The position numbers and the translations under genes were made by a program. From contig NZ_CP149574.1 of assembly GCF_037890675.1 (NCBI RefSeq), positions 2,952,874 through 3,016,873 on the forward strand: DNA of 64,000 bases. The letters are read 5' to 3'. Positions 8,186-15,880 of this stretch are shown piece by piece; positions within the stretch are counted from its first letter, which is position 1; each line of letters opens with the position of its first letter. This DNA is from Methylovirgula sp. 4M-Z18. Its GTDB lineage: Bacteria > Pseudomonadota > Alphaproteobacteria > Rhizobiales > Beijerinckiaceae. The notes beneath the pieces were generated by a model. That model saw only the letters and a program-made list of their open reading frames with translations. It ran no database searches and was not told where the DNA came from.

Positions 8186-9391
8186 ATGAAAACGTTGTTG
8201 AAGTTTTCTGCATTGGTTCTCACAGGCTGGATGGTGGCGAGCGCCCCGGCGCAGGCGCAACAAGATGAAATTAAGATCGGCGAAATCAATTCCTATTCCG
8301 CCCTCCCCTCCTTCACCGAGCCCTATCGCAAAGGCTGGCAACTCGCGCTCGACGAGATCAACGCCAGTGGCGGCGTGCTCGGCAAGAAATTAACGATTAT
8401 CTCGAAGGATGACGGCGGCAAGCCGGCCGATGCGGTGACGGCCGCCAACGAGCTTGTTTCCAACGAAGGCGTCAGCCTGATTGCCGGCACGTTCTTCTCC
8501 AATATCGGTCTCGCGGTGTCGGACTTCGCCAAGCAGAAGAAGGTGATGTTCGTTGCGGCCGAGCCTTTGACCGACGCGGTTACCTGGTCGCAAGGCAACC
8601 ATTACACCTTCCGCCTGCGCCCCTCGAACTACATGCAAGCCGCGATGCTCGCGGAAGAAGCCGCAAAGAGCCCGGCCAAGCGCTGGGCGACGATCGCGCC
8701 CAATTACGAATATGGCCAATCGGCCGTCGCCGTGTTCAAGAAATTGCTGTCGGCCGAGCGTCCGGACATTCAATGGGTCGCCGAGCAATGGCCGCCGCAG
8801 GGCAAGATCGACGCCGGCCCGGTGGCCGAAGCGATCGCCGCCGCCAATCCCGATGCAATTCTCAACGTGACCTTCGGCCCCGATCTCGTAAAATTGGTGC
8901 GCGAGGGCAATACGCGCGGCCTGTTCAAGGATCGCACCGTCGTCAGCTTCCTCACCGGCGAACCGGAATATCTCGATCCGCTCAAGGACGAGACGCCGGC
9001 AGGCTGGATTGTCACGGGCTATCCTTGGTACAGCATCGACACGCCGGACCATGCCGCATTCCTGAAAGCCTATCAGGCCAAATACAATGATTACCCGCGC
9101 CTCGGTTCTGTCGTCGGCTATTCGACCGTGAAGGCGATTGCCGCGATCATTCAAAAGGCTGGCTCGACTGATACGGAAAAACTGATCGCCGCCGCGGAAG
9201 GTTTGGAATTCACCACGCCGTTCGGCAAAGTGGCCTTCCGCGCCATCGATCACCAATCGACGCTCGGCGCCTTCGTCGGCACGACCACGCTGAAGGATGG
9301 CAAGGGCGTGATGGCGAATGCGATCTATCATGAGGGCGCGAAATATCTGCCGAGCGATGACGAAGTGAAGAAAATGCGGCCGCAGGAGTGA
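8186..9391 (+). CDS. Branched-chain-amino-acid-type ABC transporter, substrate-binding protein
   Basis: This 401-residue protein is a LivK-type (Peripla_BP_6) periplasmic binding protein. The start chosen is ATG at 8186, which has a GAGGGGAGAG ribosome site and begins a clear signal peptide (MKTLLKF, hydrophobic core, cleavage after A-Q-A near residue 24). The upstream in-frame extension reads through repeat A and is not credible. The mature protein begins with IKIGEINSYSALPSF and has the usual LALDEINASGGVLGKK block. With the hydroxylase and reductase next to it, it probably binds a carboxylated heterocycle rather than leucine. That is inference from context. Confidence 0.88.
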   Translation: MKTLLKFSALVLTGWMVASAPAQAQQDEIKIGEINSYSALPSFTEPYRKGWQLALDEINASGGVLGKKLTIISKDDGGKPADAVTAANELVSNEGVSLIAGTFFSNIGLAVSDFAKQKKVMFVAAEPLTDAVTWSQGNHYTFRLRPSNYMQAAMLAEEAAKSPAKRWATIAPNYEYGQSAVAVFKKLLSAERPDIQWVAEQWPPQGKIDAGPVAEAIAAANPDAILNVTFGPDLVKLVREGNTRGLFKDRTVVSFLTGEPEYLDPLKDETPAGWIVTGYPWYSIDTPDHAAFLKAYQAKYNDYPRLGSVVGYSTVKAIAAIIQKAGSTDTEKLIAAAEGLEFTTPFGKVAFRAIDHQSTLGAFVGTTTLKDGKGVMANAIYHEGAKYLPSDDEVKKMRPQE

Positions 9392-9432
9392 CGGCGGTGG
9401 CGCAGGCCGCGGAGTCGCGTGACGGCAACGAA

Positions 9433-9563
9433 TGTCATCCCGGGCTTGGCGCGGGATCCAGCGCCGATGACGGCCACTCATGTTTGAGAGTGGTTGCGGC
9501 ACAAGGGTAATGATGACTCTGCCGTTGCTTGGCCCCGGATCCCGGGCCAAGCTCGGGATGACA
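9433..9563. repeat. Palindromic repeat B, copy 1
   Basis: TGTCATCCCGGGCTTGGCGC at one end and GGGCCAAGCTCGGGATGACA at the other form near-complementary arms of about 29 bp around a middle of roughly 70 bp. The element closely matches 36028-36147. It lies in the 267-bp gap between the binding-protein and permease genes. It is a common alphaproteobacterial intergenic type, with no coding content. Confidence 0.7.
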
Positions 9564-9658
9564 TCGAGGCCTTCTTCTGAAGTCATCGCTTACGATTATG
9601 GCACTCCCTTGTGGCGCCCTACCTTTGCGTGACGCGCAAGCCTTCTAAGGACCATTGA

Positions 9659-11539
9659 GTGAACTTTCCCTTTCTGATCATTCAATTCCTGACCGGCCTT
9701 GCGAGCGCGTCATCGCTCTTTCTCGTTGCCTCGGGCCTCTCGATCATTTTCGGCGTCACACGCATCGTTAATTTCGCCCACGGCGCGTTCTACATGCTGG
9801 GCGCCTATCTCGCCTATACGATGACCGAAACGCTGACCGGCGCTTTCGGCTTTTGGGGCGGCATTCTCATCGCCGCGCTCGGCGTCGCGCTGTTCGGTAC
9901 CCTGCTCGAAATGTCGCTCCTGCGCCGCATCTATCACGCGCCGGAGCTGTTTCAATTGCTCGCGACCTTCGGCGTGACCTTGATGGTGGAGGACCTCGTC
10001 GTCATCATCTGGGGACCGGACGATCTATCGGGGCCACGCGCGCCGGGCTTTCGCGGCGCTGTCGACATTCTCGGCCACAAACTCCCGAGCTACGATCTCT
10101 TCCTCATCGTGCTCGGGCCGCTGGTCCTTCTTGCGCTCTGGCTGTTGTTCCGCCGCACCCGCTGGGGCATTCTCGTGCGCGCGGCAACGCAGGATCGCGA
10201 CATGGTCGCCGCACTTGGCGTCAATCAAAAATGGCTGTTTACCAGCGTCTTCGCGCTCGGCGCCTTTCTCGCGGGGCTCGGCGGCGCGCTACAAATTCCG
10301 CGCGATTCCGCCAATCACGTGATGGACCTCCCGATCGTTGTGGAGGTCTTCGTTGTCGTGGTCATCGGCGGATTGGGCAGCGTCTTCGGCGCTTTCGTCG
10401 CGGCGGTCATGGTCTCCGAACTCAATGCGTTTGGCATCCTGATCTTTCCAAAAATCTCGCTGATCCTCGTGTTTGCGGTCATGGCCGTCGTGCTGGTCTG
10501 GCGTCCGTGGGGCTTGTTCGGCAAACCGGAACCGGTGCGGCGCCACGGCTTTGCTCTCGCGGTGCGGCCCTGGCAACCTTTCAATGCCCGCGAGCGCAAC
10601 GGCGCATTGTTCGGTATCGCCTTTGCCGCGCTGCTGCCGTTACTGATCGGCCTTGTCGCCAAGCCGGATTATTTTCAGACCGTCGGCACGGAAATCTGCA
10701 TCTTCGTGCTGTTTGCCGCGAGCCTGCAATTCCTGATGTCGGTTGCCGGTCTCGCCTCGTTCGGCCACGCGTGCTATTTCGGCCTGGGTGCCTATGGCGC
10801 CGCCTTCGCCACAAAATATTTCGGCCTGCCGATGGAGGCCGCTCTTCTGGCGGGCCCGCTGTTCGGCCTGTGCGGCGCGACTCTTTACGGCTGGTTCAAC
10901 GTGCGTTTGAGCGGCGTCTATTTCGCCATGCTCACGCTCGCCTTCGCGCAGATCACCTGGTCGGTCGCCTTCCAATGGGTGGAAGTGACCGGCGGCGACA
11001 ACGGCATTCTCGGCGTGTGGCCCTCCGCCTGGGCGTCGAATTCACGCATCTTCTATTGGTTCACTCTCGCGATCACCGTGCTCGGCGTGATCGCGCTGCG
11101 GCGCATCACTTTCTCGCCCTTCGGCTACGGCTTACGCGCCATCCGCGATTCCGATTTGCGCGCCGAGGCGATCGGCATGGCGCGGCCGAAAATGCAATGG
11201 ATCGCCTTCGTGATCGCCGGCACGACTGCCGGTCTCGCCGGCGCTCTGTTCGCCTTCTTCAAGGGCAATGTTTTTCCCAACACGCTCGAGATTCCGGTCT
11301 CGGTCGATGGTCTGGTGATGGTGCTCCTCGGCGGCATCGAGACGGTCTCCGGGGCCATCGCAGGCGCTGTTCTCTACAAGATCCTCGCGATCTGGCTGAT
11401 GAACCTGACCGACCACGCGAAAGTGGTGCTGGGCGCCATCATCGTGCTGCTCGTCGTCGCGTTCCCGAAAGGCCTTGTCGGCACATTGCAGGAAGCGATC
11501 GCGCGCCGCCTCGCGAGAGCAAAGGTTGACGCCGCATGA
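9659..11539 (+). CDS. ABC transporter permease, LivH-LivM fusion
   Basis: This 626-residue protein joins two permeases that are usually separate. Residues 1 to about 300 are LivH-like (SGLSIIFGVTRIVNFAHGAFYMLGAYLA; GGLGSVFGAFVAA). Residues about 310-626 are LivM-like (VAGLASFGHACYFGLGAYGAAFA; GGIETVSGAIAGAVLY). Each half has many membrane helices and an EAA-type loop. Translation starts at GTG 9659 behind a TAAGGA site. The stop overlaps the next gene as ATGA. Fusion fixes a 1:1 permease ratio. The transporter should take up the substrate of the upstream enzymes. Confidence 0.9.
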   Translation: MNFPFLIIQFLTGLASASSLFLVASGLSIIFGVTRIVNFAHGAFYMLGAYLAYTMTETLTGAFGFWGGILIAALGVALFGTLLEMSLLRRIYHAPELFQLLATFGVTLMVEDLVVIIWGPDDLSGPRAPGFRGAVDILGHKLPSYDLFLIVLGPLVLLALWLLFRRTRWGILVRAATQDRDMVAALGVNQKWLFTSVFALGAFLAGLGGALQIPRDSANHVMDLPIVVEVFVVVVIGGLGSVFGAFVAAVMVSELNAFGILIFPKISLILVFAVMAVVLVWRPWGLFGKPEPVRRHGFALAVRPWQPFNARERNGALFGIAFAALLPLLIGLVAKPDYFQTVGTEICIFVLFAASLQFLMSVAGLASFGHACYFGLGAYGAAFATKYFGLPMEAALLAGPLFGLCGATLYGWFNVRLSGVYFAMLTLAFAQITWSVAFQWVEVTGGDNGILGVWPSAWASNSRIFYWFTLAITVLGVIALRRITFSPFGYGLRAIRDSDLRAEAIGMARPKMQWIAFVIAGTTAGLAGALFAFFKGNVFPNTLEIPVSVDGLVMVLLGGIETVSGAIAGAVLYKILAIWLMNLTDHAKVVLGAIIVLLVVAFPKGLVGTLQEAIARRLARAKVDAA

Positions 11540-12312
11540 CGCCGTTGCTGCAGGTCAACCATCTCGCGAAATCCTATGGCGGCGTCAAAGCGGTCAAGGA
11601 CGTGTCCTTCACGCTGCGGGCCGGCGAAAGTCTCGCGCTCATCGGCCCCAACGGCGCCGGCAAGAGCACGTGTTTCAACATGCTCAACGGCCAGATCGCG
11701 CCGAACAGCGGCACGATCCTGCTGGACGACCGCAATATCACGGGATTGAAGCCGCATCAGGTGTGCCGCCTCGGCGTCGGCCGCACGTTTCAGATCACGG
11801 CGACATTCGCATCGATGACGGTGATCGAAAATATCCAGACGGCGCTGATGTCACATGCGGGGCAATCGACACATGTCTTGCGCGATGCGACGCAGGCCTT
11901 TCGCGCCGAGGCCGCGGCTCTCCTGAGCTTGACCGGCATGGCCGAGCACGCGGCAAGGCCCTGCGGCGAACTCGCCTATGGCGATTTGAAACGCTTGGAA
12001 TTGGCGATCGCTCTTGCCAACGAACCAAAACTGCTGCTGATGGACGAGCCGACCGCCGGCATGGCGCCGAAAGAGCGTGCGACGCTGATGCGGCTTGTGG
12101 CGCGCATCGCCAAGGAGCGGAACATGGGCCTGTTGTTCACCGAACATGACATGGATGTCGTGTTCGAACATGCAACCCGCGTGCTCGTTCTCTCGCGCGG
12201 CGAACTCATTGCGCAAGGCACGCCGCAGGAGATTCGCAACGACGCGAATGTGCGCGCCATCTATCTCGGCGATGGCCTGCTTTATCACCCCGAAGGCAAG
12301 GGGGCGGCATGA
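11536..12312 (+). CDS. livG: ABC transporter ATP-binding protein, LivG type
   Basis: The 258-residue ATPase shows Walker A GPNGAGKST (about residues 36-44), Q-loop region TFQITATF, an ABC signature reduced to CGELAYGDLKRLE, Walker B LLLMDEPTAGMAP and the switch histidine in LLFTEHDMDVVF. The Pro rather than Ala/Thr after GLAP-like 'GMAP' and the TEHDM motif are typical of LivG. Start and stop overlap both neighbours by ATGA junctions, so it is translated with the permease and LivF. It energises uptake from the cytoplasmic face. Confidence 0.9.
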   Translation: MTPLLQVNHLAKSYGGVKAVKDVSFTLRAGESLALIGPNGAGKSTCFNMLNGQIAPNSGTILLDDRNITGLKPHQVCRLGVGRTFQITATFASMTVIENIQTALMSHAGQSTHVLRDATQAFRAEAAALLSLTGMAEHAARPCGELAYGDLKRLELAIALANEPKLLLMDEPTAGMAPKERATLMRLVARIAKERNMGLLFTEHDMDVVFEHATRVLVLSRGELIAQGTPQEIRNDANVRAIYLGDGLLYHPEGKGAA

Positions 12313-13013
12313 AGCTCATGGTCAGCGGCCTCAACGCCTTCTACGGCCCCGCGCACATTTTGCGCGATGTCAGCTTCGAGGTCGGCGCCGGCGAAGTCGT
12401 CGCCATGCTCGGCCGCAACGGTGCCGGAAAATCGACGACGTTCAAGGCGCTCGTCGGTTTGGTGCCGCAGCGCAACGGCAAGATCATCTTTGAAGATAAA
12501 GATATCTCAAGCCGCCCCACCTATGAGATCGCCCGCGCTGGGCTCGGCTATGTGCCCGAAGACCGGCGAATTTTCACCGAGCTTACGGTCGAGGAAAATC
12601 TTGCCATCGGCCGGCAAAAGACGCGCACACAGGGCGCGAATTGGACACCCGACAAGCTTTATGAGCTGTTTCCCAATCTCGCCGAAATGCGCAGCCGCGC
12701 GGGCGGCCGGATGAGCGGCGGCGAACAGCAGATGCTCACCATTGCCCGCACGCTCATGGGCAATCCCTCGCTCGTGCTGCTCGACGAGCCGTCCGAAGGC
12801 CTCGCGCCGAAAATCGTCGAGCAAATGGCCCGTGCCATACTAGTCATGAAGAACGAGGGGCTTAGCGTCGTGATCTCTGAGCAAAACCTGCACTTTGCCC
12901 GCCTCATTTCCGATCGCGCCTATATCCTCGAGAAGGGACATATAGTATTTGGTGGGATGATCGCGGAGATCGAGGCGCGGCCCGAAATCCGCGACGCCTA
13001 TTTGTCAGTCTGA
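12309..13013 (+). CDS. livF: ABC transporter ATP-binding protein, LivF type
   Basis: This 234-residue protein carries Walker A GRNGAGKST, a Q-loop in the GYVPEDRRIFTELTVEENL block typical of LivF, signature MSGGEQQML, Walker B LVLLDEPSEGLAP and switch region VVISEQNLHFA. The length is normal for LivF. It closes the transporter set and is followed, 40 bp later, by the MarR regulator gene. No transcription terminator is visible between them, so they may be co-transcribed. Confidence 0.9.
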   Translation: MKLMVSGLNAFYGPAHILRDVSFEVGAGEVVAMLGRNGAGKSTTFKALVGLVPQRNGKIIFEDKDISSRPTYEIARAGLGYVPEDRRIFTELTVEENLAIGRQKTRTQGANWTPDKLYELFPNLAEMRSRAGGRMSGGEQQMLTIARTLMGNPSLVLLDEPSEGLAPKIVEQMARAILVMKNEGLSVVISEQNLHFARLISDRAYILEKGHIVFGGMIAEIEARPEIRDAYLSV

Positions 13014-13053
13014 AGCCGTTCTCGCAACACGAATAACAAGGTTAAGGAGCGCC

Positions 13054-13518
13054 ATGGCCCAGTACGATCCGCCGTCTTCGCATGCAGACGCCTCCGAACC
13101 CGCAAAACGCGACTATATTCTGGACGAGCAAGTGGGCTTTCTCTTGCGGCAGGTCAACCAGCGTCATACGGCGATTTTTGCGGACAGCATTGGCGACGAC
13201 ATCACCCCCACGCAATGGGCCGCCGTCAGCAAGCTCGCCGAAAAAGGCCCCTGCTCGCAAAATCTGTTGGGCCGGCTCACCGCGATGGATGTCGCCACCA
13301 TCAAGGGCGTCGTCGACCGGCTGACCAAACGCGGCCTGACCACGACAGGCCCCGATCCGACCGACGGCCGCCGTTTGCTGGTTGTGCTGACCGAGGACGG
13401 GGAGAAGCTGGCCAAGGAACTCTCGCCGCGCGCGCTCGCGATCACCGAAGCCACGTTGGAGCCGCTGACGCAAAAAGAGCGCGGCCAATTGATGGCGCTG
13501 CTGCAGAAGATGACCTGA
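13054..13518 (+). CDS. MarR family transcriptional regulator
   Basis: The 154-residue protein has the MarR winged-helix layout: N-terminal dimerisation helix (LDEQVGFLLRQVNQRH), recognition helix (QNLLGRLTAMDVATIKGVVDRLTKRGL, about residues 69-95), wing with DPTDGRRLLVVLTEDG, and a C-terminal dimer helix. The start at 13054 has a strong AAGGAG site. MarR proteins such as NicR repress nicotinate pathways in other bacteria. Its position after the transporter, and the twin TTyGTACACrAA inverted repeats at 903-922 and 14855-14870, make it the likely local repressor responding to a pathway intermediate. This is inference. Confidence 0.87.
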   Translation: MAQYDPPSSHADASEPAKRDYILDEQVGFLLRQVNQRHTAIFADSIGDDITPTQWAAVSKLAEKGPCSQNLLGRLTAMDVATIKGVVDRLTKRGLTTTGPDPTDGRRLLVVLTEDGEKLAKELSPRALAITEATLEPLTQKERGQLMALLQKMT

Positions 13519-13539
13519 TACGCCCCGCTTGTGGCCTGT

Positions 13540-13560
13540 CGGGACCCAGTGAGGATCCCG
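13540..13560. terminator. Hairpin between convergent genes
   Basis: CGGGA at 13540-13544 pairs with TCCCG at 13556-13560, with CC/GG inside. An outer CCGCTT (13525-13530) pairs with AAGCGG (13571-13576). It fills the 58-bp gap between the MarR and enamidase stop codons and could terminate both transcripts. It has no T run, so it is a weak call. Confidence 0.35.
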
Positions 13561-13576
13561 ATGGTGCGCAAAGCGG

Positions 13577-14776
13577 CTATGACACCACCACTTCCGGCAC
13601 GTTCGTCGCCGGCGGCGTATTGCGGCTGCGGCCAGTGCGCACGATGCCGTCGATGATCGTCATGCCGACGCCGGGCAAATCGCCGAGTTGCACGCTGTCC
13701 AACAAATTCTTGCCGGCCGAATGCTGGGCCTTATCCATCAGCACGAAATCGGCCGAGCGTCCGACCTCGATCAGACCGCAATCCAATTTGCGCATGCGCG
13801 CCGTATTGCCCGTGGCAAAGCAGAAGGCAATCTCGGCCGGCACGTCGCCCAGGCTGGAGAGGAGCGACACCATGCGCAAAATGCCAAGAGGCTGCACACC
13901 AGAGCCCGCCGGCGCATCGGTGCCGAGAATAACGCGCTGCAAGTCGTTCATCTCCCTGGCGACCCGCAACGTGTACAGCGCGGCGCGTTCGTTGCCGTTG
14001 TGCACCAATTCGAGCCCGCGCTTGCAGCCCTCGCAAATGCAGCGGATCTGATCGGTCGGCAGAGCGGTATGGCCGCCGTTGATGTGGCCAACCACATCCG
14101 TATCCGCCTCCAGCACCACATCCTTGTCGATCAGCCCGGAGCCGGGAATGGACGGCCCGCCGGTGTGGATCGTCGATTGAATGCCGTATTTGCGCGCCCA
14201 CGCGACCATTTGCCGCGCAGTCGGGCCGTCCTTGACGCCACCGAGGCCGACCTCGCCTAGAAGCGTCACGCCCGCATCGGCGAGATCCTTGAAGTCCTGC
14301 TCGACCATCCCCGGTTCGATGCAGGGCGCGCCGGCATGCACCTTGACGCCGCCGGGGCGAAAGGCGCTGAAGGTGCGTTGTGCGGTGATCGCCATGGCCT
14401 TGAGGCCGACGATGTCGCGCGGCCGGCCGGGCGTGTGCACTTCGCCGGCCGAAATCATGGTGGTGACCCCGCCATGCAGGAAACTGTCGATCCAGCCGAG
14501 CTGGTTCTGGCGCGGCGTCCAGTCGCCGGCGACCGGATGCACATGGCTGTCGATCAGGCCGGGGCTGACGCAAGTGCCATGCGCATCGACAATGCTGGTC
14601 GCGCCGGACGTGTCGACATCCTTGGCGCGGCCGATGGCGGCGATTTTGCCGTCCACGGCCACGATCGTATCGGCATCGAGAATCGGGTTTGCGAGGTCGC
14701 CGCTGAGCATGAGGCCGATGTTGCGGATCACCAGTTTTTGCGGGCCTTTCGGTGCCTTTACCTCTTCGTGCGCCAT
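13577..14776 (-). CDS. Enamidase homologue (amidohydrolase superfamily)
   Basis: This 399-residue protein resembles enamidase of E. barkeri, a binuclear Fe-Zn amidohydrolase that hydrolyses 1,4,5,6-tetrahydro-6-oxonicotinate to 2-formylglutarate and ammonia. Candidate metal ligands are visible: HVH (H78, H80), E175 in GEVGLGG, H204 in TIHTGG, H231 in VGHINGGH and D287 in LGTDAPAG. Start ATG at 14776 follows GAGGAGGGGTGAGAG. It is encoded convergently to the main operon but supplies the next step of the same route. The TTTGTACACAAA operator lies upstream of its start. Hydantoinase-like alternatives are less likely given the reductase in the cluster. Confidence 0.85.
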   Translation of the reverse strand: MAHEEVKAPKGPQKLVIRNIGLMLSGDLANPILDADTIVAVDGKIAAIGRAKDVDTSGATSIVDAHGTCVSPGLIDSHVHPVAGDWTPRQNQLGWIDSFLHGGVTTMISAGEVHTPGRPRDIVGLKAMAITAQRTFSAFRPGGVKVHAGAPCIEPGMVEQDFKDLADAGVTLLGEVGLGGVKDGPTARQMVAWARKYGIQSTIHTGGPSIPGSGLIDKDVVLEADTDVVGHINGGHTALPTDQIRCICEGCKRGLELVHNGNERAALYTLRVAREMNDLQRVILGTDAPAGSGVQPLGILRMVSLLSSLGDVPAEIAFCFATGNTARMRKLDCGLIEVGRSADFVLMDKAQHSAGKNLLDSVQLGDLPGVGMTIIDGIVRTGRSRNTPPATNVPEVVVS

Positions 14777-14854
14777 CTCTCACCCCTCCTCGGCAAAATG
14801 CGCGCCGCCTGCCGCCGCACGCAACAATCAGGCTAGCATAACCCTCATCGGATT

Positions 14855-14870
14855 TATTTGTACACAAATA
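14855..14870. promoter_or_regulatory. Operator in the enamidase / aldolase divergent region
   Basis: TATTTGT (14855-14861), AC, ACAAATA (14864-14870) is a perfect inverted repeat with 7-bp arms. Its core TTTGTACACAAA matches TTCGTACACGAA at 907-918 at 10 of 12 positions. It lies 78 bp upstream of the enamidase start and 107 bp before the aldolase start, so it may control either or both. A GTATAT/TATGCT-like promoter for the enamidase gene is possible nearby. Confidence 0.5.
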
Positions 14871-14977
14871 TACGACAGTAAATTTGCCGCAGGGCGTCCG
14901 CGCTTGAGTGGCGGCGCAACAATCTGTAATTTGCCCGGCGCGTCGCCAAACCGGTCGCGAAAAAATGGAGTTCCATT

Positions 14978-15625
14978 GTGGGGCAATATCAGCACACATC
15001 CGCAACGCTCGATCTGATGCGTGTCTCGCCTGTCATTCCGGTGCTGACCATGAAGGACGCGGCGGACGGGATCGCCCAGGCCAAGGCGCTGGTGGCGGGC
15101 GGCCTGCGAGTCTTGGAAGTCACCTTGCGGACCGCGGGCGCGCTCGAAGCCATCGCCGCCATCGCGAAATCGGTGCCCGGTGCCATCGTCGGCGCCGGCA
15201 CAGTGACGGAGCCGGCGCATATTCAGGCGTCGATCGATGCTGGCGCGACATTTCTGGTGAGCCCCGGCGTGTCGCCGAAATTGCGCGAGGCCGCCGCCGA
15301 CTCGCCCATCCCCTTCCTGCCCGGCATCGCCACGGCCTCCGAAGCCATGGCGCTCATGGATTACGGCTTCCGCGCGCTCAAATTCTTCCCGGCCGAGGCG
15401 GCCGGCGGCGCAAAATATCTTTCCTCGATCGCCGGCCCCCTAAGCCAGCTCACCTTCTGCCCGACGGGCGGGATCGATCTGGCCAAGGCGCCGACCTATC
15501 TCGCGCTCAAGAACGTCGCTTGCGTTGGCGGCTCCTGGATGGTGCCGAAATCGCTGATCGATGCGGGCGATTGGGAAGGCATCGAGAAATTGGCGCGCGA
15601 AGCGGCAAACCTGAAGGCGAGCTGA
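14978..15625 (+). CDS. eda: KDPG/KHG aldolase (Entner-Doudoroff)
   Basis: The 215-residue class I aldolase has the family length and motifs: VIPVLTMKDAADG near the N terminus, VLEVTLRTAGALEAI with the catalytic Glu, GAGTV, FLVSPGVSP, and the Schiff-base lysine in ALKFFPAEAAGG (about residue 146). It cleaves 2-keto-3-deoxy-6-phosphogluconate, and often 4-hydroxy-2-oxoglutarate, to pyruvate plus an aldehyde. The GTG at 14978 gives the normal N-terminal length; ATG at 15017 is an alternative that would trim it. No edd gene is nearby. Its divergence from the enamidase over a shared operator hints at a role in that pathway, which is unproven. Confidence 0.88.
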   Translation: MGQYQHTSATLDLMRVSPVIPVLTMKDAADGIAQAKALVAGGLRVLEVTLRTAGALEAIAAIAKSVPGAIVGAGTVTEPAHIQASIDAGATFLVSPGVSPKLREAAADSPIPFLPGIATASEAMALMDYGFRALKFFPAEAAGGAKYLSSIAGPLSQLTFCPTGGIDLAKAPTYLALKNVACVGGSWMVPKSLIDAGDWEGIEKLAREAANLKAS

Positions 15626-15670
15626 CGGCCCGCGCCGCACCGCGAACCTTTGGGTTCGAAAGACTGCTAG

Positions 15671-15690
15671 AGCCGCGTCACGGCGCGGCT
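15671..15690 (+). terminator. Possible terminator after eda
   Basis: AGCCGCG (15671-15677), TCACGG, CGCGGCT (15684-15690) forms a 7-bp GC stem followed by TTTCCT. A smaller CGAACC/GGTTCG hairpin lies just upstream. The rest of the 255-bp gap to the next gene shows no gene. Confidence 0.45.
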
Positions 15691-15880
15691 TTCCTATCCC
15701 GATGCGTGCCGAACGAGCCGCCGCCTCTGGCGGTCGCGATTTCGCAGCCCAAGCATTGACGAACCCGCGCGTCTGCCTCTATTTTTAAGATATGGGGAAC
15801 AGCGATCTCCCCACGAGGCGACAAGCTGAAGCATCGCGTCCCGCTCATGGGCATGAGGCCCTCTCAGCAAAGGACGCACC

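Noticed and set aside
9392-9658. Possible small gene between the binding protein and the permease
   Set aside because: The gap is almost filled by palindromic repeat B and has no ORF with a ribosome site.
15640-15690. GGTTCGAAAG resembling a tRNA T-arm after eda
   Set aside because: No acceptor, anticodon or D stem can be built around it; it is part of small hairpins.
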